A stretch of DNA of 64,000 bases from Burkholderiales bacterium PBB6 (GCA_002255925.1 NKIH01000009.1:1-64000); one strand, 5' to 3'. Counted from the first letter of the stretch, positions 1-11,091 are shown. Made by a program: numbers and translations. Notes: generated by a model from the letters alone, not told the origin.

Positions 1-1
1 G

Positions 2-115
2 CTGCTGAGTTACATCCAGTTCTACAACCAGCAGCGCCTGCATTCATCCATTGGTTACCGGTCCCCGGCAACCTTCGAGCGACAGCAGGCCGCTGTTAGG
101 GGTGTCCACTTTTGA
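2..115 (+). CDS. IS3-family transposase OrfB, C-terminal end (5' part outside window)
   Basis: Reading frame 2 is open from the window edge and encodes 37 residues before a TGA. The stretch reads YIQFYNQQRLHSSIGYRSP, the typical end of an IS3-family OrfB (DDE integrase core), where a conserved N-x-x-R-x-H-x-x-[IL]-G-Y segment closes the catalytic domain. The stop codon lies inside the presumed right terminal repeat (102-121), as is usual in IS3 elements. The catalytic residues are outside the window, so activity cannot be judged. Confidence 0.85.
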   Translation: MLSYIQFYNQQRLHSSIGYRSPATFERQQAAVRGVHF

Positions 116-121
116 GAAACA
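102..121 (+). repeat. Putative right terminal inverted repeat of the IS3-type element
   Basis: Read on the minus strand the 20 bases begin TGTTT and end GTGGACAC. They fit the TG...CA rule for IS3 ends and contain the transposase stop codon. A related sequence with the same TGTTT start and GTGGACAC end occurs at 2729-2748 in the opposite orientation (13 of 20 bases identical). The exact outer base is inferred from that comparison. Confidence 0.55.
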
Positions 122-174
122 AGTTCCGCGTCCAAGGGCTATCGCCCTTGGACGCCCCTCATGTCAAACGTTAG
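122..174 (+). other. attC-like recombination site, 3' part (5' part lost at IS end)
   Basis: A perfect 12-bp hairpin (128-139 with 144-155, loop TATC) is followed by CCTCATGTCAAACGTTAGAG. The tail matches the L' box plus core of attC sites (typical form CTCAAACGTTAG). The 5' R''/L'' half is missing or unrecognisable, because the IS3 end is immediately upstream. The last core base is G rather than the preferred pyrimidine. Confidence 0.6.
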
Positions 175-220
175 AGGGAAGAATTCTTCTCGCCCGACTA
201 CAACAACACGGAGGTAGTGA

Positions 221-985
221 ATGTTTAGCAAGTTTTTTGGAAAGTCGAAAAGTCAATCTGCACAAGTTGAGACAGAGACGCCTCGCCCCGCCGCCACGGC
301 TGTTCGCCCGGAAGAGGCCGCGCTAATGGTCGCCATTGAGAAGCAGAAGCAAGCTGATCCACTCATCGGTGCAAAGATTGGAGGCAAGGAAGTTCTTAGC
401 CGACTTATGTCGGCGATGAAGAACGACAAGGGTGTTCATGTCGAATCTCTCTTCTGCGCTCTGGGAGCGTTGGCCGGTTATGCATGCCAGGCAAATCTTA
501 GAGAGCAAGCCATCGCTCGCGGAATGAATCCGAACGCACCGTTTCAGGTCGCAAAGACAAAAGATGGAAAGTGCTACTACTTTGGCGACCCGCTGAACAG
601 TGCGCTAGCAGAAGGGAAGCTATCTGTTTGGAGCTTGGCAGCCGGCGCTGCTCAGCACAACGGTGCGAAAACTCTTCCTGACATCAACGAAATGTTCCAA
701 CGAACTGCCTCGAACATCGGATCAGAAAAGTTTGGCGTTCCTAATCTTATTGACGGGCATGCCGCGGGAGAGTTACCCGCTGCGTACCTGAGAAGTTTGT
801 GGCCTGCACTCTTGCCGCTTGTAAAGAAACTGGCTGGAGATCCAATGCTGTGGCCTGTGGTGTATGGCTTCGCGATTCAGGAAGCCATGGATATGGCTAA
901 GAGCGCACTTCCGCCTCACATCGCATTGGCCCTCACGATGGAGGCAGCAATACCCATGTCTAAGGTTGAGCTGTCTTCCCTCTAA
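221..985 (+). CDS. Cassette gene 1: protein of unknown function
   Basis: This 254-residue protein sits alone between two attC sites, which makes it the payload of cassette 1. The ATG is chosen because a GGAGG ribosome-binding site lies 6 bases upstream (210-214). I do not recognise a family. The sequence is soluble-looking, with a short basic Ser/Lys-rich N-terminus (MFSKFFGKSKS), a Pro/Ala segment near residues 27-35, then an Ala/Leu-rich helical body ending in EAAIPMSKVELSSL. There is no signal peptide or membrane segment. The reading frame runs into the attC (stop at 983-985, overlapping the R'' box), which is common for cassettes. Codon use is less GC-rich than in the chromosomal genes that follow, in keeping with acquired DNA. 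Confidence 0.8.
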   Translation: MFSKFFGKSKSQSAQVETETPRPAATAVRPEEAALMVAIEKQKQADPLIGAKIGGKEVLSRLMSAMKNDKGVHVESLFCALGALAGYACQANLREQAIARGMNPNAPFQVAKTKDGKCYYFGDPLNSALAEGKLSVWSLAAGAAQHNGAKTLPDINEMFQRTASNIGSEKFGVPNLIDGHAAGELPAAYLRSLWPALLPLVKKLAGDPMLWPVVYGFAIQEAMDMAKSALPPHIALALTMEAAIPMSKVELSSL

Positions 986-1048
986 CCCTTCAATCGAGAG
1001 GACTTATCCCTGCAAGCCGGGTCAAGCCTCTCATCTCAAACGTTAAGT
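980..1048 (+). other. attC site between cassettes 1 and 2
   Basis: It starts with R'' CTCTAAC (980-986), continues CCTTCAATCGAGAGGAC and ends CAAGCCTCTCATCTCAAACG followed by core GTTAAGT (1042-1048). GAGAGG and CCTCTC can pair as the L''/L' arms. The R'' box is the exact complement of the GTTAGAG that opens cassette 1, as expected because the crossover falls between G and TT. This is the best-formed attC of the four. Confidence 0.72.
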
Positions 1049-1136
1049 ATCAGAAAGCGACCACGCTTCAGCTGTTGACGCCTGGCGTTTGAATTCGCAC
1101 CATCTTTCTATCGTACACACGCAAGGTAAAAATCAA

Positions 1137-1742
1137 ATGACCGTAAGACGCACTTTCATAATTTCGATTGGCACGCTGCTATCCGGGTGCGGTCATCGCT
1201 ATTACAGTCCAGAAGGTTACGAAGAGCGAATTGATTCGTTGGCGATTTCACCAAGTGGTGATGCACTTGTCATTCTAGGCTCGCAATTTCACTATGTTTT
1301 CAACACGCCGCGATCACTTTTGGATGCGCTGCGATCTGATCTGCGACGCGAGTTTTCTGCCAGTTTTCAGAGTTTTGAGCTTGACTCCCTATCGGATATA
1401 CACGGTCAATGGAATCTACTATTGACTGAGAGATCTTTGAACCAAGATGCGGCACGCTTGGCAAGATCCCTTGGCTTTGTCTCAAACGGTGCGGGAATGC
1501 TTTTGCTTACTGGTGGCATTATTGGAAAGAGGTATAGGAAAAATGGTTTTCAACAAGTCGCATTGAGTGAGAAAACGAATAGTGTTTACCACGTAAACGT
1601 CGTGCGTTCTAGACGATTTTCGGACAATGAGAGTATGCGATCTAGTCCGGTAACTAGTGGCGGCGGAGATGGTCTGCTTCTACTTGGCATCCTTCTCCTA
1701 CCGTTGCTTCTTGTGGTTAATCCCTGCATTACGTGCAAGTAG
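1137..1742 (+). CDS. Cassette gene 2: putative lipoprotein of unknown function
   Basis: A 201-residue product starting at ATG 1137. This start is preferred over an in-frame upstream ATG (1089) because it places a lipoprotein signal at the N-terminus: basic MTVRR, hydrophobic FIISIGTL, then lipobox LLSGC with the acylated Cys at residue 18. The mature part has no motif I recognise. Near the C-terminus a glycine-rich segment (SGGGDG) leads into a strongly hydrophobic stretch of about 17 residues (LLLLGILLLPLLLVV) followed by a short tail with two Cys. A lipoprotein carrying a second, C-terminal membrane segment is unusual. It is probably envelope-located in both leaflets or inserted in the inner membrane. 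Confidence 0.68.
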   Translation: MTVRRTFIISIGTLLSGCGHRYYSPEGYEERIDSLAISPSGDALVILGSQFHYVFNTPRSLLDALRSDLRREFSASFQSFELDSLSDIHGQWNLLLTERSLNQDAARLARSLGFVSNGAGMLLLTGGIIGKRYRKNGFQQVALSEKTNSVYHVNVVRSRRFSDNESMRSSPVTSGGGDGLLLLGILLLPLLLVVNPCITCK

Positions 1743-1805
1743 CTCGCTAAGGCCAAGAAGTCAGATGCCTAGCATGTTGCTGCCCGTTTAGCTCGATCGT
1801 TAGAT
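1743..1805 (+). other. Degenerate attC-like site between cassettes 2 and 3
   Basis: The site ends in a good core GTTAGAT (1799-1805) preceded by TTTAGCTCGATC. The 5' end reads CTCGCTAAG where R'' should end in AAC and should complement GTTAAGT; it does not. The call rests on position, spacing (63 bp) and the intact core. AGCTCGCTAAG at 1741-1751 recurs at the end of cassette gene 3 (2639-2649). Confidence 0.42.
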
Positions 1806-1811
1806 TTCAGT

Positions 1812-2648
1812 ATGAGATTTCGCACAATTGTTGTGATGGGAACGGCAACACTACCCGATATGTCTTTCGCGATGGGGGGCGAGGGGATCGCTGAAAGCCT
1901 TCTGAAGGGCGCAGGTGTCTTAGTCCTTTGGGTCGTTGCCACCATCATCAGCCTATTTGGCAAGCGGAAGCGGTTTGAAGGTGCATGGTTCTTGGCATGG
2001 GCTGTGCGCTTGAGTCTGCCGATCACCATTTTGTGGACGATCTTCGTGGATCCCGTCTTCGACAAGATGGAGGACAAGGCAAATGCTCAGAAACGAAGCG
2101 AGCGCATGGCGATGTTTGCGGCTGAATGCAAGGTCCACGCGACGAGTGCGACCAGCATCCTTCATGTAGAGAGCACCGAGCGGCCAAAGACCGTTTATGT
2201 GGAGGAACCGGCCGAGTTGTTCGGGCCAGAGATCAGCTGGCGGCTGATTAATTGCATTCAAAGCCGCGCACCTGCGTGCCAGGAAATAGCCCTCAATTCG
2301 GTGGAGTGGGCACGGAAACACTCCACCGGCTTCCAACCTTGCAGAGCGGGGGTTGAGCCCTCACACTCTGGCCAATGCGTTGAGTTCAATCGCACTGATT
2401 TCGGCGCCGATCGAATCAAGCCCACACCAATCGATAAGCCTGCTTCCAATTACATCATCCGTGTGGAGCAAAAGGCAAATACGTTCGAGTTGGGAGAAAT
2501 TCGCAGATATTACGTCACGCTCGAGTCATTACGAACAGCACAGGTGCTGGCGCGCACAGAGTTGCTAATGAGCGGGGAAGCGCCTCCTTGCCAAAACTTT
2601 GAGACCGAGATTGCCCGCATGCTCACACGCAGTTTCTCAGCTCGCTAA
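1812..2648 (+). CDS. Cassette gene 3: membrane-anchored protein of unknown function
   Basis: The 278-residue product starts 6 bases after the attC core; no strong ribosome-binding site is visible. It has two N-terminal membrane segments (about residues 33-49 and 59-80) with the basic loop GKRKR between them. A large soluble region of about 190 residues follows, containing at least seven Cys (for example EC near 104, NC near 142, a pair in APACQE, and C in SGQC and PPCQ). Cys pairs and the topology suggest a periplasmic domain, but this is inference. No family is recognised. Confidence 0.72.
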   Translation: MRFRTIVVMGTATLPDMSFAMGGEGIAESLLKGAGVLVLWVVATIISLFGKRKRFEGAWFLAWAVRLSLPITILWTIFVDPVFDKMEDKANAQKRSERMAMFAAECKVHATSATSILHVESTERPKTVYVEEPAELFGPEISWRLINCIQSRAPACQEIALNSVEWARKHSTGFQPCRAGVEPSHSGQCVEFNRTDFGADRIKPTPIDKPASNYIIRVEQKANTFELGEIRRYYVTLESLRTAQVLARTELLMSGEAPPCQNFETEIARMLTRSFSAR

Positions 2649-2696
2649 GCGGATTCGCTATAAGCTCCACACATTGGATAAAGGACTGAGATTGAC

Positions 2697-2728
2697 CTCT
2701 AACAATACGCTCAGCCTCGCTCGGAGCC
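2697..2728 (+). other. attC-like site, 5' part only
   Basis: CTCTAAC (2697-2703) followed by AATACGCTCAGCC resembles the R''/L'' half of common attC sites (form TCTAACAATTCGTTCAAGCC). It pairs with the GTTAGAT that opens cassette 3 in 6 of 7 positions. The L' half and core are absent; the sequence changes to an IS-like terminus at 2729. Confidence 0.5.
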
Positions 2729-2755
2729 TGTTTTAGTTTTGTGGACACTCTGACC
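2729..2755 (+). repeat. Putative left terminus of an IS3-type element (remnant)
   Basis: It begins TGTTTTAGTTTTGTGGACAC, sharing TGTTT and GTGGACAC, in the same positions, with the reverse complement of 102-121. It would be the left end of an element in the same orientation as the transposase at the window start. No transposase frame follows; by 2864 an unrelated gene starts, so only about 30-100 bp of IS sequence can remain. Confidence 0.45.
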
Positions 2756-2863
2756 TAAACAAAAGGGAAACCGCTGGAAAACTAGCCTTCTCCGGTGGAT
2801 CCCGCGCAGCCAAAATTCCGACGACGCTACTCCTTAGCTGCATCGCCATCCCCAACGCCCTCC

Positions 2864-3358
2864 ATGAAGCCATCGAACCCCAACCTGTACGCCGCACCGT
2901 CGGCCAGCGTAGCTGACATGTCAGGCAACGCCGAATCAGCCATCACCCGCAAGAACCTCATCCCTCTCTGGATCAAGGTGTTCGGCTGGATGTTCATGGC
3001 GATGGGGGTTGTGATCCCGCTGCTCGCCGTCTTCGCAGCGGTAACTGGGCAACCAGCGTCGTATGAAGTCTTCGGCCTTCGGTATCACGGGTCACCGTTT
3101 CATCCGATGGCGCTCGTCATCGCGGCCATCTTGGTGTCGTTGGCGGTGTCGGCTTATGGGCTGCTTTTTGGCAAGCCGTGGGGGGTGAACGCTTGTCTGG
3201 TCACGGGCTACGGTGGGGTAGCCATCTGCCTCTTGACCATGGTTTATTCCCTTTCACAGGGCACTTTCAACCTGCGCCTGGAGTTGCTGGTCCACATTCC
3301 ATACTTGAGGAAGCTGCACCAGATCAAGCTACTTTGGCCCTCGGCAGCCGTACGGTGA
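2864..3358 (+). CDS. Small integral membrane protein of unknown function
   Basis: The frame opens at 2795, but the start is placed at ATG 2864 because the protein then begins MKPSNPNLYAAPSA. The N-P-x-x-A-P pattern is a common N-terminus in a broad group of bacterial membrane proteins. The 164-residue product has about four hydrophobic segments (roughly residues 30-55, 75-100, 105-125 and near 130) separated by short loops, and a basic amphipathic C-terminus. No enzyme motif is seen. It follows directly on IS/integron debris and is co-directional with the next gene, 57 bp away. Confidence 0.6.
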   Translation: MKPSNPNLYAAPSASVADMSGNAESAITRKNLIPLWIKVFGWMFMAMGVVIPLLAVFAAVTGQPASYEVFGLRYHGSPFHPMALVIAAILVSLAVSAYGLLFGKPWGVNACLVTGYGGVAICLLTMVYSLSQGTFNLRLELLVHIPYLRKLHQIKLLWPSAAVR

Positions 3359-3415
3359 GGTCGGCACTTCAAACACACCACGGCCGCAGCTTGTGGCTAC
3401 AAAGGGGTTCTGCTC

Positions 3416-3847
3416 ATGGCTGAAGCCAAGACCAAGCCGACGGCGGCCAGCGTAGACGACTATCTCGCCGCCAAGGCCAGCCCCGAGCAACTGGCCGACT
3501 GCCAAGCGCTGATGGCCTTGCTCAAGAAGGTCACGAAGCAGCCGCCCAAGATGTGGGGGCCGAGCATCGTGGGCTATGGCAGCTATGCCTACAGGTATGA
3601 GAGCGGTCGAACTGGCGAGTCATGCCTGACCGGGTTTGCCGTGCGTGGCAAGGAACTGGTGGTCTACCTCGTCGCCGAGAGTGCGGAACAGCAGGCGCTG
3701 CTGGCCAAGCTCGTCAAACACAAGATGGGCAAGGCTTGTCTTTACTTCAAGCGCTTTGCCGACCTGGACGCTGCCGTGTTGGAGGCTTTGGTTTTGGCGT
3801 CAGTTGAAGAGATCAAGCGTCGTCACCCATCGGTGGGCGCGGCCTAG
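3416..3847 (+). CDS. DUF1801 domain-containing protein
   Basis: A 143-residue soluble protein preceded by an AAAGGGG ribosome-binding site at 3401-3407. Segments typical of DUF1801 (YdhG-like fold, related to CyaY-like iron chaperones by structure) are visible: an N-terminal helix SVDDYLAAKASPEQLADCQ, the KMWGPSIVGYG turn, the GLFAVRGKELVVYL-type strands and a closing KACLYFKRFADLD helix. The family is widespread and its function is not settled. Length is normal. Confidence 0.8.
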   Translation: MAEAKTKPTAASVDDYLAAKASPEQLADCQALMALLKKVTKQPPKMWGPSIVGYGSYAYRYESGRTGESCLTGFAVRGKELVVYLVAESAEQQALLAKLVKHKMGKACLYFKRFADLDAAVLEALVLASVEEIKRRHPSVGAA

Positions 3848-3886
3848 GCTCATTCAGGCTGACCGGCTGCCGCTGGCAGCCGCCCC

Positions 3887-4840
3887 TCACCTCAGCCCCA
3901 GAAACTCCCTCACCGGCGCCAGGCTGCGCTCGGGGTTTTCTTCCTGCGGCACATGCCCCAGCTCGTCCAGCACCACCAGCTTGGCGCCGATGATGTCGCG
4001 GGCGAATTGCGCGCCCACGGCGGGTGGAATCAGCTTGTCTTTGCCGCCCCACAGCACCAGGGTGGGCAAGCGCAGCTTGGCGATGCGCTCGGGCGCCAGA
4101 TCGGCTTCCAGGCCGGCCAGGCGCAGGCGCAGGGCGCGGCGGTTGCCTTCGCGCAGCGTCAGCTCGTAGTAGCGGTCAATCACCTCGGGCGTCACGCGGC
4201 GCGGGTCGGCGTACACGCCGTACACGCTGCGCTCGATCACGCTGCGCGGCAGCAGGGTTTCGCCAATCCAGGCCATGGCCGGGTTGCGCGCCAGCCTAAA
4301 GCCCAGCGGCAAATCATCGGGCGTGAAGCGGTAGCCAGAGGCGTCCACCAGCACCAGGCTGGCCACGCGCTCAGGCGCCAGGCTGGCCACGCGCCAGGCC
4401 ACTTCACCACCGAGCGAGTTGCCCACCATCACGGCACGGCGCACCTTCAGGCGGTCCATCAGATCAAGGGTGAAGCGGGCGAGGGCGTCGCCGCTGTAAT
4501 CGTCGGGCGTGTAGCTGCCGGCAAACGGGCCGGTCAGGCCGAAGCCGGGCAGATCGAAGGTGATGACGCGCCGGCGTTCCTTCAGGCCCGCCACCCAGCC
4601 TTGCCAGGTGTGCAGGCTGGATGAGGTGCCGTGGATCAGCACCAGCGGCGTGGGGTCCCAGCGGGGGCCTTCGTCGCGGACGTGCACCAGCTGGCCGCGC
4701 AGGTCGATGAAATCAGACGGCGGCGGTGCCCAGCGGGCCACCAGGGTGTCCACCGCGCGGTCGGGTGCGCGCAGCAGCGGCAGCGCCAGGGCGCTCAACA
4801 TCAGCAGAACGCCGAAGGCGCGCCAGAGGAAGGTCAGCAT
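3887..4840 (-). CDS. Alpha/beta hydrolase
   Basis: The 317-residue protein begins with a hydrophobic segment (residues 4-24) that is either a membrane anchor or an uncleaved signal. The alpha/beta hydrolase fold follows: oxyanion-hole HGTSSS, nucleophile elbow GNSLGG (Ser near residue 142), the acid-bearing LVLWGGKDKLIP strand and the late histidine in ELGHVPQEENP. The triad Ser-Asp-His is therefore complete. The substrate cannot be told from sequence. It overlaps the end of the upstream trhO gene by 7 bp on the same strand, so the two are probably co-transcribed. Confidence 0.88.
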   Translation of the reverse strand: MLTFLWRAFGVLLMLSALALPLLRAPDRAVDTLVARWAPPPSDFIDLRGQLVHVRDEGPRWDPTPLVLIHGTSSSLHTWQGWVAGLKERRRVITFDLPGFGLTGPFAGSYTPDDYSGDALARFTLDLMDRLKVRRAVMVGNSLGGEVAWRVASLAPERVASLVLVDASGYRFTPDDLPLGFRLARNPAMAWIGETLLPRSVIERSVYGVYADPRRVTPEVIDRYYELTLREGNRRALRLRLAGLEADLAPERIAKLRLPTLVLWGGKDKLIPPAVGAQFARDIIGAKLVVLDELGHVPQEENPERSLAPVREFLGLR

Positions 4841-5601
4841 GCCGATGCTCCGGCGGTGTCTTCGGTGGGCAGCAGGCTGGCGTCCAGCACTTCACGTTCG
4901 TCGAACACGAAGCAGCCACCGCGCCAGTGCGGTGCGCCGTCGGTCTCCTCGAAGTACTTGAGGATGCCGCCTTCGAGCTGGTAGGTGTGGCTCAGGCCGA
5001 GTTGCTGCATCACGATGGCCGCCTTTTCGCAGCGGATGCCACCGGTGCAGTAGCTGACGATGGTCTTGTCTTTCAGCTCGTCGCGGTGGGTCTCCAGGGC
5101 CGCCGGAAACTCGCTGAACTTGCGCAGGCGCCAGTCGATGGCGCCTTCAAAGGCACCCGCGTCCACTTCGAAGTCATTGCGGGTGTCGAGCGTCACCACC
5201 TCGCGCCCTTCGTCGTCATGGCCTTGTGCCAGCCAGCGCGCCAGCGTGCGCGGCGGCACCGCCGGTGCGCGGCCTTCAGCCGGCCGGATGGCGGGCATGT
5301 TCATGCGGATGATCTCGGCCTTGACCTTCACCTTCAGGCGCTTGAAGGGCTGGGTGTCTGACCAGCTTTCCTTGGGCGCCAGGTTGGCCAGGCGGGCGTC
5401 GATGCGGGCGGCGGCTTCCAGCCAGCTGCGCACGGCTTCGGCCGGGCCGGCCAGGAACAGGTTGATGCCTTCCTCGGCAATCAGCACCGTGCCGGTGAGT
5501 TGCCGGCTGGCGGCTTCGGCGTGCAGCTGCTCGCGCAGGGCTTCCAGTTCATCAAGCGGAACGAAGCGGTAGGTGGAGATGTTGAGGAAGGCGCCAGTCA
5601 T
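4834..5601 (-). CDS. trhO: tRNA uridine(34) hydroxylase, rhodanese-domain protein
   Basis: TrhO (YceA) installs 5-hydroxyuridine at position 34 of certain tRNAs in an O2-dependent reaction. The 255-residue protein starts MTGAFLNISTYRFVPLD and has the ferredoxin-like N-terminal domain with EEGINLFLAG, then a rhodanese domain containing LDTRNDFEV and the active-site loop YCTGGIRCEKA. The loop Cys and Arg typical of the family are present. The ATG at 5601 is chosen because it matches the usual N-terminus; an upstream in-frame ATG adds only low-complexity residues. It is divergent from dnaE. Confidence 0.88.
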   Translation of the reverse strand: MTGAFLNISTYRFVPLDELEALREQLHAEAASRQLTGTVLIAEEGINLFLAGPAEAVRSWLEAAARIDARLANLAPKESWSDTQPFKRLKVKVKAEIIRMNMPAIRPAEGRAPAVPPRTLARWLAQGHDDEGREVVTLDTRNDFEVDAGAFEGAIDWRLRKFSEFPAALETHRDELKDKTIVSYCTGGIRCEKAAIVMQQLGLSHTYQLEGGILKYFEETDGAPHWRGGCFVFDEREVLDASLLPTEDTAGASAC

Positions 5602-5729
5602 GGCCGCGATTTTAGGCGTTGCCGGGCGGGCCATGGGCGCTGGCCCGTGGCGCGACTGCGCCGGTCTTGATCAAGGTCATGTCAGGCGGCGGGCGCCGTG
5701 GCGGGGTGAGGGCTCCTTACAATCGGCCC

Positions 5730-9266
<3,537 letters not shown>

Positions 9267-9430
9267 CGTAGGGGTTGGCGCAGGGTTTGGCGTATGGCCT
9301 TGCTGGGCCTTGCGGGGCCGCTCCGGCCGGTTTTGTGCAGGCCATGCGGCCTTCAGCGGTGAACTGTGCGACAAAAGGCGCGCATTTGCCCACCATGCGC
9401 TGCGCGGTGCAGGCCTAGACTGGCAGCGCC

Positions 9431-10828
9431 ATGTCCGCCGACAAGTCTGCCGCCAGCTCGGCCTCGCCCACTCCGCCGCTGCCCCATCAGGCCGCTGCGG
9501 ATAGCCCCGTCACCGGTTTGATTCTGACGGGCGGTGGTGCGCGGGCGGCCTACCAGGTGGGCGTGCTGCGGGCCATTGGCCGCATCCGCGCCGAGCATGA
9601 CCACAACCGCGGCAACCCGTTTCAGGTGATCGCCGGCACATCAGCCGGCGCGCTCAATGCTTCGGCACTGGCTGCGGGCGCTGATGACTTCGACCTGGCG
9701 CTGGCCCGGCTGGCGGCGGTGTGGCGCGGCTTTCATGCCGACCAGGTCTACCGTACCGATTCGATTGGCGTGATCCGCACCGGCGCACGCTGGCTGACGA
9801 TGATGTCGATTGGCTGGGTGATTGCGCGATGGCGCCGTCAAAAGCCGCGTTCGCTGCTCGACAACACGCCGCTTGAAGGCCTGCTGGAGCAGATGATTCC
9901 GCTCGACCGCATCCCGGCGATGCTGGAGGGCGGACACCTGAAGGCACTCGCCATCAGCGCATCGAGCTACAGCTCGGGCGAGCACGTCACGTTCTACCAA
10001 TCTGCCCAAGAGGTGGAGCCGTGGGTGCGTTCGCAGCGGCGCGCCGTGCCTGCGCCGATCACGATGCCGCACCTGCTGGCGTCATCGGCCATTCCATTCG
10101 TGTTTCCGGCCCAGCCGCTGCTGCTCGATCAGGAGTTGCAGTGGTTCGGTGACGGCTCGATGCGACAGGTGGCGCCCATCTCGCCGGCCGTGCACCTGGG
10201 CGCGCAACGCGTGCTGGTGATCGGCGCCGGGCGGCTGCAGGAGCCGGGCGGTGGCCGCGTCATCGTCGACCAGGACTATCCCACCATGGCCCAGATTGCG
10301 GGCCATGCCATGTCGAGCATCTTCCTGGATGCGCTGGCCGTGGACATTGAACGCCTGCAGCGGGTGAACCGCACGCTGGGCCTGCTGACGGACGAGGCGC
10401 GGGCACAGTCGCAATTGCGCCCGATTGATGTGCTGGTGATTGCGCCGTCACAGCGGCTGGACGACATTGCCGCCCGCCATCTGGAGGCTTTGCCGCTGGC
10501 CGTGCGCGCGCTGCTGCGCGGCGTGGGGGTGTCAGGCGCTGATGCGGCCACGGGCGCGCGCGGCTCGGCGCTGGCCAGCTATCTGCTGTTCGAGGCGGAC
10601 TTCACGCGTGAATTGATGGCCTTGGGTGAGGTCGATGCGATGGCCCGCAAGGCCGAGGTCTGCCGTTTCTTCGGCTGGCCTGAGCCGGTGGTGTGGCCGC
10701 AGCCGGGGCAGGGCTTGCCGCCGCGGGCCGCTCAACGCCGGGCGGCTTCGGCGGGTGAGGGTGCGCTCGGCGCGGCGGCGTTGGCCGAGATTGCACCCGA
10801 AGTTGACGTGGCCGGCGTGGCCGAATAA
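9431..10828 (+). CDS. Patatin-like phospholipase family protein
   Basis: A 465-residue protein with the patatin serine-aspartate dyad layout: oxyanion loop GGGARAAYQVGVL near residue 36, nucleophile motif GTSAG near residue 74 and the catalytic Asp in GDGSMRQ near residue 239 (DG-S in place of the usual DG-G/A). Expected activity is lipid acyl hydrolysis. There is no signal peptide; a short hydrophobic patch near residues 118-128 could touch membrane. The C-terminal 100 residues past the patatin core are Ala/Arg-rich. Its last 97 bases overlap the 3' end of the convergent comEA-type gene. Confidence 0.9.
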   Translation: MSADKSAASSASPTPPLPHQAAADSPVTGLILTGGGARAAYQVGVLRAIGRIRAEHDHNRGNPFQVIAGTSAGALNASALAAGADDFDLALARLAAVWRGFHADQVYRTDSIGVIRTGARWLTMMSIGWVIARWRRQKPRSLLDNTPLEGLLEQMIPLDRIPAMLEGGHLKALAISASSYSSGEHVTFYQSAQEVEPWVRSQRRAVPAPITMPHLLASSAIPFVFPAQPLLLDQELQWFGDGSMRQVAPISPAVHLGAQRVLVIGAGRLQEPGGGRVIVDQDYPTMAQIAGHAMSSIFLDALAVDIERLQRVNRTLGLLTDEARAQSQLRPIDVLVIAPSQRLDDIAARHLEALPLAVRALLRGVGVSGADAATGARGSALASYLLFEADFTRELMALGEVDAMARKAEVCRFFGWPEPVVWPQPGQGLPPRAAQRRAASAGEGALGAAALAEIAPEVDVAGVAE

Positions 10829-11091
10829 GCCAAGCCATTCACGCGCAAGCCGGCGTCTGAAAGGCGCTTGGCCCGCGCCGGGCCCACACCGGGCGTGCGT
10901 TCAATGAATTGCGCCCAATTGGCAAACGGCCTTTGCTGCCGCGCCGCCAGCCATTGCTCAGACAACTGCGGGCCGACGCCCTTGATCATCTCCAGCTCGG
11001 CCTGGTTGGCGGTGTTCAGCTCGGTGGCTGCGGCAACGCCCGGCAGGCTCAATGCACACAGGAGTACGACTGCCAGCGTCAAGCAGCGCAT
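10732..11091 (-). CDS. ComEA-type helix-hairpin-helix protein
   Basis: A 119-residue secreted protein. An N-terminal signal peptide (MRCLTLAVVLLCALSLPGVAAA) is followed by ELNTANQAELEMIKGVGPQLSEQW and a second hairpin TPGVGPARAKRL, the tandem HhH unit of ComEA, which binds DNA without sequence preference during uptake. After about residue 85 comes an Ala/Ser/Pro-rich tail. The ATG at 11091 is used; a TTG two codons upstream is also in frame. It lies 11 bp beyond a glycosyltransferase-like gene on the same strand. The tail is encoded antisense to the end of the patatin gene. Confidence 0.85.
   Translation of the reverse strand: MRCLTLAVVLLCALSLPGVAAATELNTANQAELEMIKGVGPQLSEQWLAARQQRPFANWAQFIERTPGVGPARAKRLSDAGLRVNGLAYSATPATSTSGAISANAAAPSAPSPAEAARR

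Larger units (their letters stand above)
121..2728 (+). mobile_element. Fragment of an integron gene-cassette array (three cassettes, no integrase in window)
   Basis: Three plus-strand genes, each with short flanks, are separated by attC-like sites. Each site ends in a GTTRRRY-type core (168-174, 1042-1048, 1799-1805). The first cassette shows the diagnostic pairing: it begins at GTTAGAG (168) and its own attC begins with the exact reverse complement CTCTAAC (980). The third begins GTTAGAT and ends at CTCTAAC (2697-2703), one mismatch. No intI or attI is present; both outer sites are cut where IS-like termini begin. This is either an attC cluster lacking an integrase or part of a larger array outside the window. 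Confidence 0.72.
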
